Below are positions 19,698 through 28,602 of a DNA stretch of 64,000 bases, one piece after another. The notes under the pieces were generated by a model that was not told the DNA's origin, did no database searches, and saw nothing but the letters and a program-made list of their open reading frames with translations. Position 1 is the first letter of the stretch; each line of letters starts with the position of its first letter. Origin of the DNA: Shewanella frigidimarina (lineage in GTDB: Bacteria > Pseudomonadota > Gammaproteobacteria > Enterobacterales > Shewanellaceae); contig NZ_RKKE01000002.1 of NCBI RefSeq assembly GCF_003797125.1, forward strand, positions 533,661 to 597,660, read 5' to 3'. The translations under genes were made by a program, and so were the position numbers.

Positions 19698-19745
19698 ACA
19701 ACAGTCACAAAGTGACCAAACTTGTAAAACGGTTGGGACTAACGA

Positions 19746-21062
19746 TTAAAACTGTTCTTCTTCAGTAGAGCCCGTTAGCGCTGTTACTGACGATTTACCG
19801 CCTTGAATACACGTAGTCACTTGGTCAAAGTAACCTGTACCCACTTCTTGCTGGTGCGATACGAAGGTATAACCTTTCTTAGCCGCAGCAAATTCAAGCT
19901 CTTGTACTTTTTCAACATAATGCTTCATGCCTTCACCACGTGCGTAGTCATAGGCTAAATCGAACATGTTGTACCACATGTTATGAATGCCCGCTAACGT
20001 GATGAACTGGTACTTGTAGCCCATGTTAGACAACTCTTGCTGGAACTTAGCAATCGTAACGTCATCCAAGTTCTTCTTCCAGTTGAACGAAGGTGAACAG
20101 TTATAAGCAAGTAGTTGGTCTGGATACTGTGCATGAATGGCATCAGCAAATTTCTTCGCTTCTTCAAGACAAGGTTTAGCTGTTTCACACCAAATTAAAT
20201 CAGCATAAGGAGCATAAGCAAGACCACGTGAAATAGCTTGGTCTAAACCAGCTCTAACGCGGTAGAAACCTTCGTTAGTACGTTCACCAGTAACAAACTC
20301 ACGGTCATATTCATCACAATCTGAAGTCATCAAATCAGCAGCATTAGCATCTGTACGTGCAATAACCAAGGTATCAACACCACTGACATCTGCCGCTAAA
20401 CGTGCAGCAACTAACTTTTGCACCGCTTCTTGAGTTGGTACGAGGACTTTACCGCCCATGTGACCACACTTCTTAACAGACGCTAATTGGTCTTCAAAGT
20501 GAACACCTGCAGCACCAGCATCAATCATCGACTTCATTAGTTCAAATGCATTCAATACACCACCAAAACCGGCTTCTGCATCAGCAACGATAGGTAGGAA
20601 ATAGTCAGTGTAATTGTCATCACCTGGATTTACTTCTTTGCCCCATTGAATCTGGTCAGCACGGCGAAATGAGTTATTAATACGGCTCACAACTGCAGGT
20701 ACTGAGTTTGCTGGGTAAAGTGATTGGTCTGGATACATAGTGCCCGCTAAGTTAGCGTCAGCAGCAACTTGCCAGCCTGATAAGTAAATCGCTTCTATTC
20801 CCGCTTTTGCTTGTTGTACAGCTTGACCACCAGTAAGTGCGCCCAGTGAGTTTACGTAGCCTTTTTTAGCGCCGCCGTTAACCAGTTCCCACAATTTTGC
20901 AGCACCCATTTTAGCAATGGTATTTTCTGGCACAACAGAGCCACGTAATGCGACAACTTCTTCAGCAGTAAAAGGACGCTTAACCGATTTCCAACGTGGA
21001 TTTTCATCCCAATTTTTCTTAATTGAATCAACCTGTTGCTGACGAGTTGGTTGTGTAGTCAT
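19746..21062 (-). CDS. aceA: Isocitrate lyase
   Basis: AceA splits isocitrate to succinate and glyoxylate in the glyoxylate shunt. The 438-residue protein has the catalytic loop [17 protein letters not shown], with its cysteine, and the metal/substrate motifs [37 protein letters not shown] and [10 protein letters not shown] start at the ATG at 21062 ([10 protein letters not shown]), which has GGAAGGGG upstream; the longer reading would include the ribosome binding site. It follows aceB by 90 bases on the same strand, so the pair is probably one operon. Confidence 0.97.
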   Translation of the reverse strand: MTTQPTRQQQVDSIKKNWDENPRWKSVKRPFTAEEVVALRGSVVPENTIAKMGAAKLWELVNGGAKKGYVNSLGALTGGQAVQQAKAGIEAIYLSGWQVAADANLAGTMYPDQSLYPANSVPAVVSRINNSFRRADQIQWGKEVNPGDDNYTDYFLPIVADAEAGFGGVLNAFELMKSMIDAGAAGVHFEDQLASVKKCGHMGGKVLVPTQEAVQKLVAARLAADVSGVDTLVIARTDANAADLMTSDCDEYDREFVTGERTNEGFYRVRAGLDQAISRGLAYAPYADLIWCETAKPCLEEAKKFADAIHAQYPDQLLAYNCSPSFNWKKNLDDVTIAKFQQELSNMGYKYQFITLAGIHNMWYNMFDLAYDYARGEGMKHYVEKVQELEFAAAKKGYTFVSHQQEVGTGYFDQVTTCIQGGKSSVTALTGSTEEEQF

Positions 21063-21152
21063 AGTGTCGCCCCTTCCTGTATGAGGGTAGCAAAGTGAAT
21101 CATTCAACTTTGCCTAATTCAGTAGTGTTGTAATTAATATCGTTATCCGACA

Positions 21153-22805
21153 TTACGCCGTTAACAGTTCATATCCTGGTAATGTTAAGAAATCGACTAG
21201 CTCATCAGAGGTAGTAATTTGTTCAAATAATTCTGCCGCTTTGGCGAACTCACCTGCATTAAAACGCTCCGCGCCAAGTTCCTTTTTCACGTTGGCCATT
21301 TCCTCTTTCAACATGTCTTTAAACAATGCTTTAGTGACCAATTTGCCGTTGGATAAACTTTTGCCATGCTGGATCCATTGCCAAATAGAAGTGCGCGATA
21401 TTTCTGCTGTGGCGGCATCTTCCATCAAACCGTAAATCGGTACGCAACCATTTCCCTGGATCCACGCTTCGATGTACTGCAAAGCAATTCGAATATTCAA
21501 CCGCATGCCCGCTTCAGTTCGCTCGCCTTGACAAGGCTCAAGTAATTCACTGGCTAAAATGGGTGCATCGACATCACGCGTAATGTGTAATTGATTGGTT
21601 CTATCGCCACCGATGTAATCATTGAAAATTTTCATCGCTGTGTCGGCTAAACCCGGATGAGCAACCCAAGTACCATCATGACCATTGCGAGCTTCTAACT
21701 CCTTATCGCCACGTACTTTTTGTAATACCAGTTCGTTAGTTGCTTCATCTTTGGCAGGAATAAATGCTGCCATTCCGCCCATGGCTAATGCGCCACGTTT
21801 ATGGCAAGTTTTAATTAATAAGCGTGAATAGGCACTTAAAAATTTAGTATCCATAGTTACCGCTTGACGGTCGGGTAGCACACGATCAGGATAGTTCTTT
21901 AAGGTTTTGATGTAGCTGAAGATATAATCCCAACGGCCACAATTCAGCGCGACAATGTTTGAACGAAGTTCATAAAGAATCTCCTCCATTTCAAATACCG
22001 CAGGTAATGTTTCAATTAAACAAGTACATTTAATGGTGCCAGGCTGTAAGCAAAAACGTTCTTCTACAAAGGCAAAAATTTTCGCCCACCAACGCGCTTC
22101 TATATGGCTTTCTAACTTAGGAATATAAAAGTAAGGTCCAGATTTTTTAGCTAAAAGTTGACGATAATTATGGTAAAAGTACATAGCAAAATCGACTAAA
22201 CCGCCAGGAATGGGTTTGCCTTTGTATTCAATGTGCTTTTCAATAAGATGCAAACCACGTACACGAGCAATTAACACTGCAGGATCCGGATTTAACGAAT
22301 AATGCTTACCTGTTTCAGGGACAGTTAGTTCAATATCACCGCGCACGGCATCACGAAGGTTAATTTGTCCTTCGACAATTTTTTGCCAACTCGGTGCTAA
22401 TGAATCCTCAAAGTCGGCCATAAACACTTTTACATTAGCGTTTAAAGCATTGATGATCATCTTACGATCAACAGGGCCGGTAATTTCAACACGTCTATCA
22501 GTGAGATCGTCAGGCATTCCACGGATAGTCCAATCACCATCACGAATTGCACGAGTTTCAGGTAAAAAATCAAGTAACTCACCATTATCAATACGGGCTT
22601 GTTTTTGCTTACGCTTAGCTAATAGCTCGGGTACTTCATCAACAAATTTTGCACATAACGAATCAAGGAAAGCCACGGCGCCAAGGTTAAAAACTTCTTC
22701 TTGGCCATTAACAGTAGGCCCAATAAACGTGAGATCAGTTTTAACCGAATCATCAGCATTTGCTGTGGACTTACTGTATTGAGCAACTAACTGTTCTGCC
22801 GTCAT
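21153..22805 (-). CDS. aceB: Malate synthase A
   Basis: AceB condenses glyoxylate with acetyl-CoA to malate, completing the glyoxylate shunt with AceA. The 550-residue length fits isoform A. Motifs include VFMADFEDSLAPSW, RVRGLHLIEKH, KLESHIEARWW, ALNCGRWDYIFSYIK and the C-terminal GCVPIYGLMEDAATAEISR with the catalytic acidic residue. The ATG at 22805 has AGGGAG upstream. It heads the aceBA operon, with a 1.3-kb gene-free region upstream that should carry the promoter and control sites for growth on acetate or fatty acids. Confidence 0.97.
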   Translation of the reverse strand: MTAEQLVAQYSKSTANADDSVKTDLTFIGPTVNGQEEVFNLGAVAFLDSLCAKFVDEVPELLAKRKQKQARIDNGELLDFLPETRAIRDGDWTIRGMPDDLTDRRVEITGPVDRKMIINALNANVKVFMADFEDSLAPSWQKIVEGQINLRDAVRGDIELTVPETGKHYSLNPDPAVLIARVRGLHLIEKHIEYKGKPIPGGLVDFAMYFYHNYRQLLAKKSGPYFYIPKLESHIEARWWAKIFAFVEERFCLQPGTIKCTCLIETLPAVFEMEEILYELRSNIVALNCGRWDYIFSYIKTLKNYPDRVLPDRQAVTMDTKFLSAYSRLLIKTCHKRGALAMGGMAAFIPAKDEATNELVLQKVRGDKELEARNGHDGTWVAHPGLADTAMKIFNDYIGGDRTNQLHITRDVDAPILASELLEPCQGERTEAGMRLNIRIALQYIEAWIQGNGCVPIYGLMEDAATAEISRTSIWQWIQHGKSLSNGKLVTKALFKDMLKEEMANVKKELGAERFNAGEFAKAAELFEQITTSDELVDFLTLPGYELLTA

Positions 22806-24141
22806 AATAATGGCTCCCTAAATGCTGTCTGTTTTGATATTGATTGTCATGCTTCACTGTGTAGTGATGTTATCTACTGTCTATTTATCCCGCCTGTCTG
22901 TACCAAATCATCGCTGTACTTATTAGCGTTCAAATAAACCATTTCTAATAACATTTAACTGAAGCTGACTGTTTACCAAAAACTTTCAAATGTCTATTTC
23001 GTACTAAAAACTAACCAAAAACGTTTGTAATTGCAACAGTCTGCTCCTTACCAAAACGACTCGAAAAACAGTGCCTCCGATCACATAAAATGGTCTTACC
23101 AACACGAATTAATCACTACAAACCTCTGTTACCTATAACGTTTATATAATAGAGCTTATACTTTAAAGTTGCCATGTGAAATTCATCTTACCAATTGACC
23201 AGCAAATGATAATGGTAAAAAAGGTTGTAATATAATAACCAACTGTAAATATTTATTTACCAATCTTTAGTCTATACTATTTAATTAAACAATTTTGCAA
23301 CGTTTCTAGCTTACCTATACGTAATAACATTTTACTAATTAAAAACAAAGACTTACACAAAGCCAATTACACGTCAAATTTAAACAACTGTTTTAAACTT
23401 ACCTTTACGTAAACGTAATCAAAAAAGCCATTTTAATAGCTTACAATGTGAGTTACGTCACCCGATCAACAAGCTCAAGCAGATTGGTTTGTTTTAAATA
23501 AAATGCATTTTTTTTAAAAATAATTGAAAAAACTTCATAAATGGGGCAATTAAGAACCACAATGGTGCAGCGAAGAGTAATAAATAGTGCTCAGATCTGG
23601 CGGAATATGTCGGTAATAACGAGGCTTAGTTCACTGTATGTTAATTGGCATCTGTCGATAAATCGCTAATGATTCAGCTCTAGCTCAGATAGAGTGGCAA
23701 CAAGGTATCGCAAACGCTACGTAATGAATTGAATAACTAATGTTGCAACTGATGAATAAATGGAAATGCCGTTAGCATTTGTGGCGGAGGATTTTCCTTG
23801 AAGCAATTTGGTGCAGACACTGTAAATGCATAACCTTAGCTCAGACTATTAAAAATGACATCACACAATAAAACGAGATTAATTTCAAACCTGCACGATT
23901 CAATTTACCCGCTGTTCGACTTACAAGGAACACTTATACCAAGCCTAAGACTAATCAATACACTAAAGATTACGGTAAATAAGTGGTTTGATTAACATTC
24001 ATAAACCAGAGCACAATAACATTAAACAACGAGTGTAGTGCCAACGTTTAGACGCTATCACAAGTGACAAGCTGGTTTAGCATATGTTGATTTACTCAAG
24101 GTAGACACTTCAGGGAGAGATATAAAGCTAGATGACTATCG
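22806..24141. other. 1.3-kb gene-free region upstream of aceB
   Basis: Very AT-rich with no convincing coding frame. A CRP-like palindrome TGTGA-N6-TCACC lies at 23447-23462. Poly-T/A runs around 23500 and several short TTTAC/GTAAA stretches occur between 23220 and 23420. I found no tRNA, terminator with certainty or insertion sequence. The part next to 22806 should contain the aceBA promoter. The rest, towards the GGDEF gene end, may be decayed sequence or hold an unannotated small RNA. Confidence 0.4.
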
Positions 24142-25872
24142 TTATTTGATGGTGTCGTTAAAACAGATGACACAATTTCGACCATTATGCTTGGCCTTAT
24201 ACAGCGCTAAATCCGCACGGCGAATTAACGGGTCGAGGCTTAGGTCATCCTTATCGACACTACTCACACCACAACTCACCGTGACAGTAAAATCGTGTCC
24301 TGAGAAACGAGTGTTAATATTGGCTATTGCATTGCGGATCTGCTCGGCAAATTCAACCGCGATATCTTCAGTTTGCTTTGGCATAAAGATAGCAAACTCT
24401 TCACCGCCCATTCGGGTAAATATATGAGTCGGCTTCAACATATCACCAATCACATGTGTGACCTTTTTTAACACCCAATCACCCGTAGCATGGCCATATT
24501 GATCATTAATATTTTTAAATAAATCTAAATCCATCAACAACACAGAGAATGACTCACCAAGCATTTGAGCTTGAATAAATTCATTTTCTGCCATTTCTTG
24601 CCCGGTGCGGCGATTAAAGATACCTGTCAATCCATCTCGCTGCGCTTGCTTCATAAATTGATTACGTTGCATCCAAGCAGAGATTAATAACAACAATAAA
24701 CCTACAGAAAGCCCTACTAATAATGTTGAAAACATAATTGATGAGCTTTTCTCTTTCATGAATAAATCTTTTTGTTTCATCAGTAATTCATGGTCTTGGA
24801 TCAAGCTAGTATTCTCACGATTTTTTTCCACACTATCAAAGCGAGCCATTTGATAGGCATTTTCTTTTATTTTCTGTTCATCAATTAATTGCTGACCAAG
24901 TGCAGATGCCACAACTTGATACTGATATGCTTTATCAAACTGACCACGTTTACCCGCAATTAAAGACAATATTTCACTAACTCGTTTTTTTACCTGCATG
25001 TTGCTAGGCTTATTAGGTAAAGCATTAACTAACTGCGCAAACATATCAGCTTGTTGGTAATCACCCAGATGAAAATATATCGAGCTCAAATAAGACTGTA
25101 TTTCGTTAATTTCAATTTGAAATTGAAACTTCTGATAACGCTCTAAAGCCTCAAGGTAAAAAGGTTCTGCTTCAGCATACAACCCCTTATCAAACAACAC
25201 ATTAGCTTTACCCTTGATAGACATAATCTCTATCAATGTAAAACCATGGTTTTTGCAATAAAGTTGGGTGTCTGTAAATAATGCCTCTGCCTGGTCAAAG
25301 TGGGTTAATTTCAAATGAGCCACTGAGTGATATAGCATCGAAAAACATTCGCTTTTTGGGTCTTTACCTTGATTTAGACTTAGTGCTAATTGCGCTATAC
25401 GTAGCATTTCCTCATAAGCATCAAGCTGTAAATACACATTCATCAGACGAATATAAGACATTATTTTTATACTTTGATCTTGATAACTGTCGATACGAGA
25501 AAGGTTATCCTCTAAAAGAGCAAAAGCTTTTTTATAGTTACTCAATCCTATATTTGCGGTGGTTTTCAATAAATAAATATTTGTGAGTTCTTCACCGAGT
25601 GGATCGTAAGTCAGTGCTTTATCTAAAGCTTTATCTGCTTCGACAAAATGACCTAAATAAAGATTTTTTGTACCTAGCAACATATACAGACGACTATGCT
25701 GTGCTGCGGTAAGTAATGATTCAGAGGATAACGCGATATCAATCTTTTCAATGGCATAACCAATGTCAGTCTTCAAAGATTGTTCTATAGTGTCGAGTTC
25801 TTTATCATAATCGACGTTGCCAGCTATCGCCGCGCGGCTAAAAAGCAACACGATGATAATAAAAAAATACAT
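24142..25872 (-). CDS. TPR-containing membrane diguanylate cyclase
   Basis: About 576 residues. A hydrophobic N-terminal signal (MYFFIIIVLLFSRAAIAG) exports a periplasmic sensor region of roughly 350 residues made of TPR-like helices (LYMLLGTKNLYLGHFVEADKAL, YLSSIYFHLGDYQQADMF). A transmembrane helix follows (LLVGLSVGLLLLLISAW) and then a cytoplasmic GGDEF domain with RDGLTGIFNRR and an intact GGEEF active site. No RxxD inhibitory site is seen five residues before it. It should make c-di-GMP. The ATG at 25872 is my choice; a TTG at 25887 is equally possible. Only 7-22 bases separate it from the borosin precursor stop, so it is almost surely co-transcribed with it. Confidence 0.87.
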   Translation of the reverse strand: MYFFIIIVLLFSRAAIAGNVDYDKELDTIEQSLKTDIGYAIEKIDIALSSESLLTAAQHSRLYMLLGTKNLYLGHFVEADKALDKALTYDPLGEELTNIYLLKTTANIGLSNYKKAFALLEDNLSRIDSYQDQSIKIMSYIRLMNVYLQLDAYEEMLRIAQLALSLNQGKDPKSECFSMLYHSVAHLKLTHFDQAEALFTDTQLYCKNHGFTLIEIMSIKGKANVLFDKGLYAEAEPFYLEALERYQKFQFQIEINEIQSYLSSIYFHLGDYQQADMFAQLVNALPNKPSNMQVKKRVSEILSLIAGKRGQFDKAYQYQVVASALGQQLIDEQKIKENAYQMARFDSVEKNRENTSLIQDHELLMKQKDLFMKEKSSSIMFSTLLVGLSVGLLLLLISAWMQRNQFMKQAQRDGLTGIFNRRTGQEMAENEFIQAQMLGESFSVLLMDLDLFKNINDQYGHATGDWVLKKVTHVIGDMLKPTHIFTRMGGEEFAIFMPKQTEDIAVEFAEQIRNAIANINTRFSGHDFTVTVSCGVSSVDKDDLSLDPLIRRADLALYKAKHNGRNCVICFNDTIK

Positions 25873-25894
25873 CAATATTTGAGGCAAAAAATAA

Positions 25895-26107
25895 TTACTC
25901 TGTCGGATTACTTATAATCATATACATGGCCATTTCTTTATCACCAGACAACTGGCTAACACGTGCTTTATCTCCTGACATCACAGCATCAATCTCTTCT
26001 TGTGTTAATCCATTTGATTTCATTACACCACGAGGATCAAGCTTATATGCTTCCAATAAAGCGGCGTCAGTTCCAAGCTTAGTAAAAAATGTATTCATGT
26101 TAGACAT
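25895..26107 (-). CDS. sonA: Borosin RiPP precursor peptide, SonA-like
   Basis: A 70-residue precursor for a split borosin. It aligns without gaps, from memory, to most of S. oneidensis SonA: an N-terminal helical borosin-binding domain (FFTKLGTDAALLEAYKLDP, GLTQEEIDAVMSGD) and a short C-terminal core MYMIISNPTE. In SonA the methylated residues are Leu63 and Ile65; here positions 63 and 65 are Met and Ile. There is no signal peptide and no cysteine. The ATG at 26107 has AAGG eight bases upstream. It lies 314 bases after the methyltransferase gene and directly before a TPR-GGDEF gene. The mature product and its role are unknown. Confidence 0.88.
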   Translation of the reverse strand: MSNMNTFFTKLGTDAALLEAYKLDPRGVMKSNGLTQEEIDAVMSGDKARVSQLSGDKEMAMYMIISNPTE

Positions 26108-26421
26108 ATCGTAACCTTCTATTCTAGATTATATTTGTAATTAACGACTTAAATTTACATCTGTGTGATTATCATTTGTAACAACTTTAACTTTACTGGG
26201 TCTGCCCGTCGACAAAAAACGTCATAACCAATTGTTTTATGACAAATCTCTACAATAAATTGCTTACTAAAATCTTTTATCAATAAAAACTTCATCACTT
26301 TCGATAAGTATTGAATCACTTATCCTCTATAGCACCCATCCGTAACTTATTGATAAAATTATAGTCGTTTTAAACATACTATTTCCTAATTAACTCATTT
26401 GTCAGCAACCATTCAAAATAC
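26108..26421 (-). promoter_or_regulatory. Leader region of the borosin precursor gene
   Basis: This 314-base gap separates the methyltransferase and precursor genes. Read on the minus strand it has a TATAAT -10-like box at 26128-26133, an AATGATAATCA half that matches the core of a Fur box (26166-26177), and an inverted repeat GATAAGT / ACTTATC at 26303-26324. No good -35 box stands out and no clear terminator follows the methyltransferase. The precursor therefore probably has its own promoter in addition to read-through, giving more precursor than enzyme. All of this is pattern inference. Confidence 0.4.
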
Positions 26422-27261
26422 TTAGCCAATATCTGATTCCACTATGCCTAATTTGGCTAACATTTCATGGTTAAGTGTCATCGGACGCGCTGGAGGAATT
26501 AACAACGTGCTAATCGTCGTTAGCGTAGCCTCTGGCAATAAAGATAACGGTATGCGCTCTATAACAGGTGATTGAAATGGCAAATTTGCTGCTTCATATA
26601 TAATTACTGCATGAGTCAGCGGATACCACTGATTTAAGTGTTCAACCAAAATCTGCAATTTATCTTTAGTGCTACTAAATTGAGTTAAGGTATGTTCACC
26701 AGCAAGAGCAATCTGCCAAAGTAACAGATGCGTTGTAGGATCCGGAATATGGTGATAAAGCATGAACTGCGTTGCTTCAAAACTTTGGTGGCCACTATGA
26801 CCTGGGTCAATGCCTAAATCAGCCCACAAACAAGCTTCAGCTGAAATACCCGGCAACATGCTAGCGTCAAAACCTTCACTGCGGGCTTGTTTAATGGACC
26901 AATGCGCCACGCAGGCAAATACCCCAGGATGACCATATAAGGCACATACAACTAATTTACCTAGGCGAACTTCATCTAAGATAGCATCAACCATTTCTGC
27001 ATAAGTATCACGACGATTTTTTACCTCATCGTGTTGAGCATAATAAGGTTGAAGTGAGCGAACATCACAATTAAGCGACATTAACCAACGTTCTGAAAAA
27101 CCATCGGGCACTAACGAAAATACCACATCAGCATGCTCTATATAACTCAAACTTAATGCACCTATTTGCCCTGCTAGTTGTAATCCCGTTCCAACACAAA
27201 CAAGGTTGCCTTTTTTTGCTCTGGTTAATGTTGCTATTGGTGATTGTTGTCTCGTCATCAT
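26422..27261 (-). CDS. sonM: Borosin alpha-N-methyltransferase, SonM-like
   Basis: SonM-type enzymes of the tetrapyrrole-methylase fold transfer methyl groups from SAM to backbone amides of a separate precursor. The 279-residue protein has VCVGTGLQLAGQ at the N terminus, RRDTY at 83-87, ALYGHPGVFACV at 107-118 and PGISAEACLWADLGIDPG. The residues I recall as catalytic in SonM (Tyr58, Arg67, Tyr71, Tyr93) map to Tyr74, Arg83, Tyr87 and Tyr109 with a constant offset of 16. A 16-residue basic extension (MMTRQQSPIATLTRAK) precedes the usual start. The substrate gene lies downstream. A generic precorrin methylase call is rejected because a cognate precursor is present. Confidence 0.9.
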   Translation of the reverse strand: MMTRQQSPIATLTRAKKGNLVCVGTGLQLAGQIGALSLSYIEHADVVFSLVPDGFSERWLMSLNCDVRSLQPYYAQHDEVKNRRDTYAEMVDAILDEVRLGKLVVCALYGHPGVFACVAHWSIKQARSEGFDASMLPGISAEACLWADLGIDPGHSGHQSFEATQFMLYHHIPDPTTHLLLWQIALAGEHTLTQFSSTKDKLQILVEHLNQWYPLTHAVIIYEAANLPFQSPVIERIPLSLLPEATLTTISTLLIPPARPMTLNHEMLAKLGIVESDIG

Positions 27262-27515
27262 GGTTTCTTATTTTGAAATAATTATAATGCAAAATAAAAG
27301 CATAAAATAAAACTATCAGTGACTTATGTATTAATAGCGATTGACATTATTAAACGTTATCTAGGGCATCTAAATCACAAATTGAGCAACATCCTACCAA
27401 CATTTTTTGTACAACGTTAAATAAAAATGAAAATTTACTCTAAATTTATTTATCGAAGAAAATGGAACTTCAACCGCTAAATTGACTCAAAACCACAACA
27501 TCTTCTAATAGACCC
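27262..27515. other. Divergent intergenic region between sonM and bamE
   Basis: AT-rich spacer holding promoters for both divergent genes. The sonM side has no strong ribosome binding site, only AAGAAACC before the ATG. The bamE promoter is listed separately. Confidence 0.4.
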
Positions 27516-27545
27516 TTGTCAGCATAGGGACTGCTTGGGTATGAT
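27516..27545 (+). promoter_or_regulatory. Candidate sigma-70 promoter of bamE
   Basis: TTGTCA (27516-27521) and TATGAT (27540-27545) with an 18-base spacer, 31 bases before the bamE ATG. Both boxes are close to consensus. bamE is often also under envelope-stress control in other species, but I see no sigma-E box here. Confidence 0.55.
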
Positions 27546-27576
27546 GACCGACAGAATTTAGGAAGTAGCGCAGACA

Positions 27577-28080
27577 ATGATAAACAAAAAACAAAGTCTT
27601 ACCCTTGTAAGCGCAGTAGCGCTTTCATTATCACTTAGCGGATGCAGTGTGTTTGATTGGTTGATTTATAAGCCAGACGTGCCACAAGGCAACTACATGG
27701 AAACACAGCAAGTCGAAAAACTTCGTGTCGACATGACTAAAGAGCAAGCAGAATATATTTTAGGTCGTCCAGTATTGCGCGACAGCTTCTCCGATGACAC
27801 TTGGTATTATGTGTATCATTTTAAAAGTGGTCGAGATGCCAGCATTACCCATAAAGAATTAATCATTCATTTTAATGGCGACAAGATCTCCAGTGTTGCT
27901 GGTGATTATGACTTAAGTGCTGAATTTAACACCCCGCTTGATCAAAGCTCATTGCCGTCGGTTAACGAACCGGATCTTAAGCCTTTATTACCAGAAGTTC
28001 GCCCAGATGCGAAACCTTTGGTTGAAGAGCAACGTCCTGCGTTAAAAAACCAAGCTGAAAATGATAATGCACCAACATAA
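27577..28080 (+). CDS. bamE: Outer-membrane assembly lipoprotein BamE (SmpA/OmlA)
   Basis: BamE stabilises the BAM complex and its BamD-BamA contact. The 167-residue protein has a lipoprotein signal ending SLSGC (cysteine near residue 23), then the conserved BamE core: YKPDVPQGNYMETQQVEKLRVDMTKEQAEYILGRPVLRDSF and DTWYYVYHFKSG. A proline/acid-rich C-terminal tail (about 45 residues) goes beyond the E. coli length and is probably disordered. It is followed by a strong terminator and lies divergent from sonM and convergent with rnfH. Confidence 0.95.
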   Translation: MINKKQSLTLVSAVALSLSLSGCSVFDWLIYKPDVPQGNYMETQQVEKLRVDMTKEQAEYILGRPVLRDSFSDDTWYYVYHFKSGRDASITHKELIIHFNGDKISSVAGDYDLSAEFNTPLDQSSLPSVNEPDLKPLLPEVRPDAKPLVEEQRPALKNQAENDNAPT

Positions 28081-28108
28081 ACCACGATAACATGTGATTT
28101 ATGCCAAT

Positions 28109-28145
28109 AAAAAGCAGGACCTCTCACGAGAGTCCTGCTTTTTTT
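28109..28145. terminator. Bidirectional terminator between bamE and rnfH
   Basis: Hairpin AGCAGGAC ... GTCCTGCT with a further CTC / GAG pair, flanked by A-run and T7. It serves bamE on the plus strand; the reverse strand also has a T-run, so it could terminate rnfH too. Confidence 0.88.
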
Positions 28146-28266
28146 ATGACATTTTTCTAATATTATAATTTGATCAATCTAGTTAACTCTGCTCGAATTA
28201 ACTGATGGAATAAAATCAATCTAGATTCAACATGGTAGGCTTAGCAAAAAATTTAAGATTAATATA

Positions 28267-28602
28267 TTAGCTAACTTTAGCACCAGTAATTTTATTAATA
28301 CGACCTTCATCTTTAGCTTTTTCAGCGCGCTTACGACGAACATCTTTAGGGTCTGCAATTAACGGCCGATAAATTTCAACACGCTGCCCAGGTACGAGTA
28401 CTTCATCATGTTTGGCCTGGCGACTAAACACCCCAAGCTTAACCTCTTCAAGGTTAATATCCGGAAAAAATTTAATAATATCACTTTGCTTAACCGCTTC
28501 AATGAATGTGGTACCTGGCGACACCATCACCGAAATAATTTTCTGCTGTTTTGGCAATGCATAAATAACATCTACCGAGAACTTTTCTGTTTCATTAATC
28601 AC
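28267..28602 (-). CDS. rnfH: RnfH family protein (UPF0125, PasI/RatB-like)
   Basis: A 111-residue beta-grasp (ubiquitin-like) protein of the RnfH/UPF0125 family: VDVIYALPKQQKIISVMV, PGTTFIEAVKQSDI, LGVFSRQAKHDEVLVPGQRVEIYRPLIADPKDVRRKRAEKAKDEGR. The basic tail is typical. In some enterobacteria the RatA-RatB pair has been proposed as a toxin-antitoxin (PasTI), but RnfH function in general is uncertain. It starts with GTG at 28602, overlapping the ratA stop by eight bases, so translation is coupled. Confidence 0.9.
   Translation of the reverse strand: MINETEKFSVDVIYALPKQQKIISVMVSPGTTFIEAVKQSDIIKFFPDINLEEVKLGVFSRQAKHDEVLVPGQRVEIYRPLIADPKDVRRKRAEKAKDEGRINKITGAKVS

Noticed and set aside
21100..21152. 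HexR-like site between aceB and aceA
   Set aside because: Only half of the TGTAAT-N-ATTACA palindrome is present (TTGTAATTAATAT), too weak to call.
25895..26107. Reading the 70-residue peptide as a Nif11-type leader peptide
   Set aside because: The helical N terminus is superficially similar, but the whole peptide aligns to SonA and lacks the Nif11 GG-type cleavage region and a cysteine or serine-rich core.
26422..27261. Reading the methyltransferase as a precorrin/cobalamin or other tetrapyrrole methylase
   Set aside because: It shares the fold, but a SonA-like precursor adjoins it, the RRDTY and YGHPG residues line up with SonM, and no cobalamin genes are nearby.
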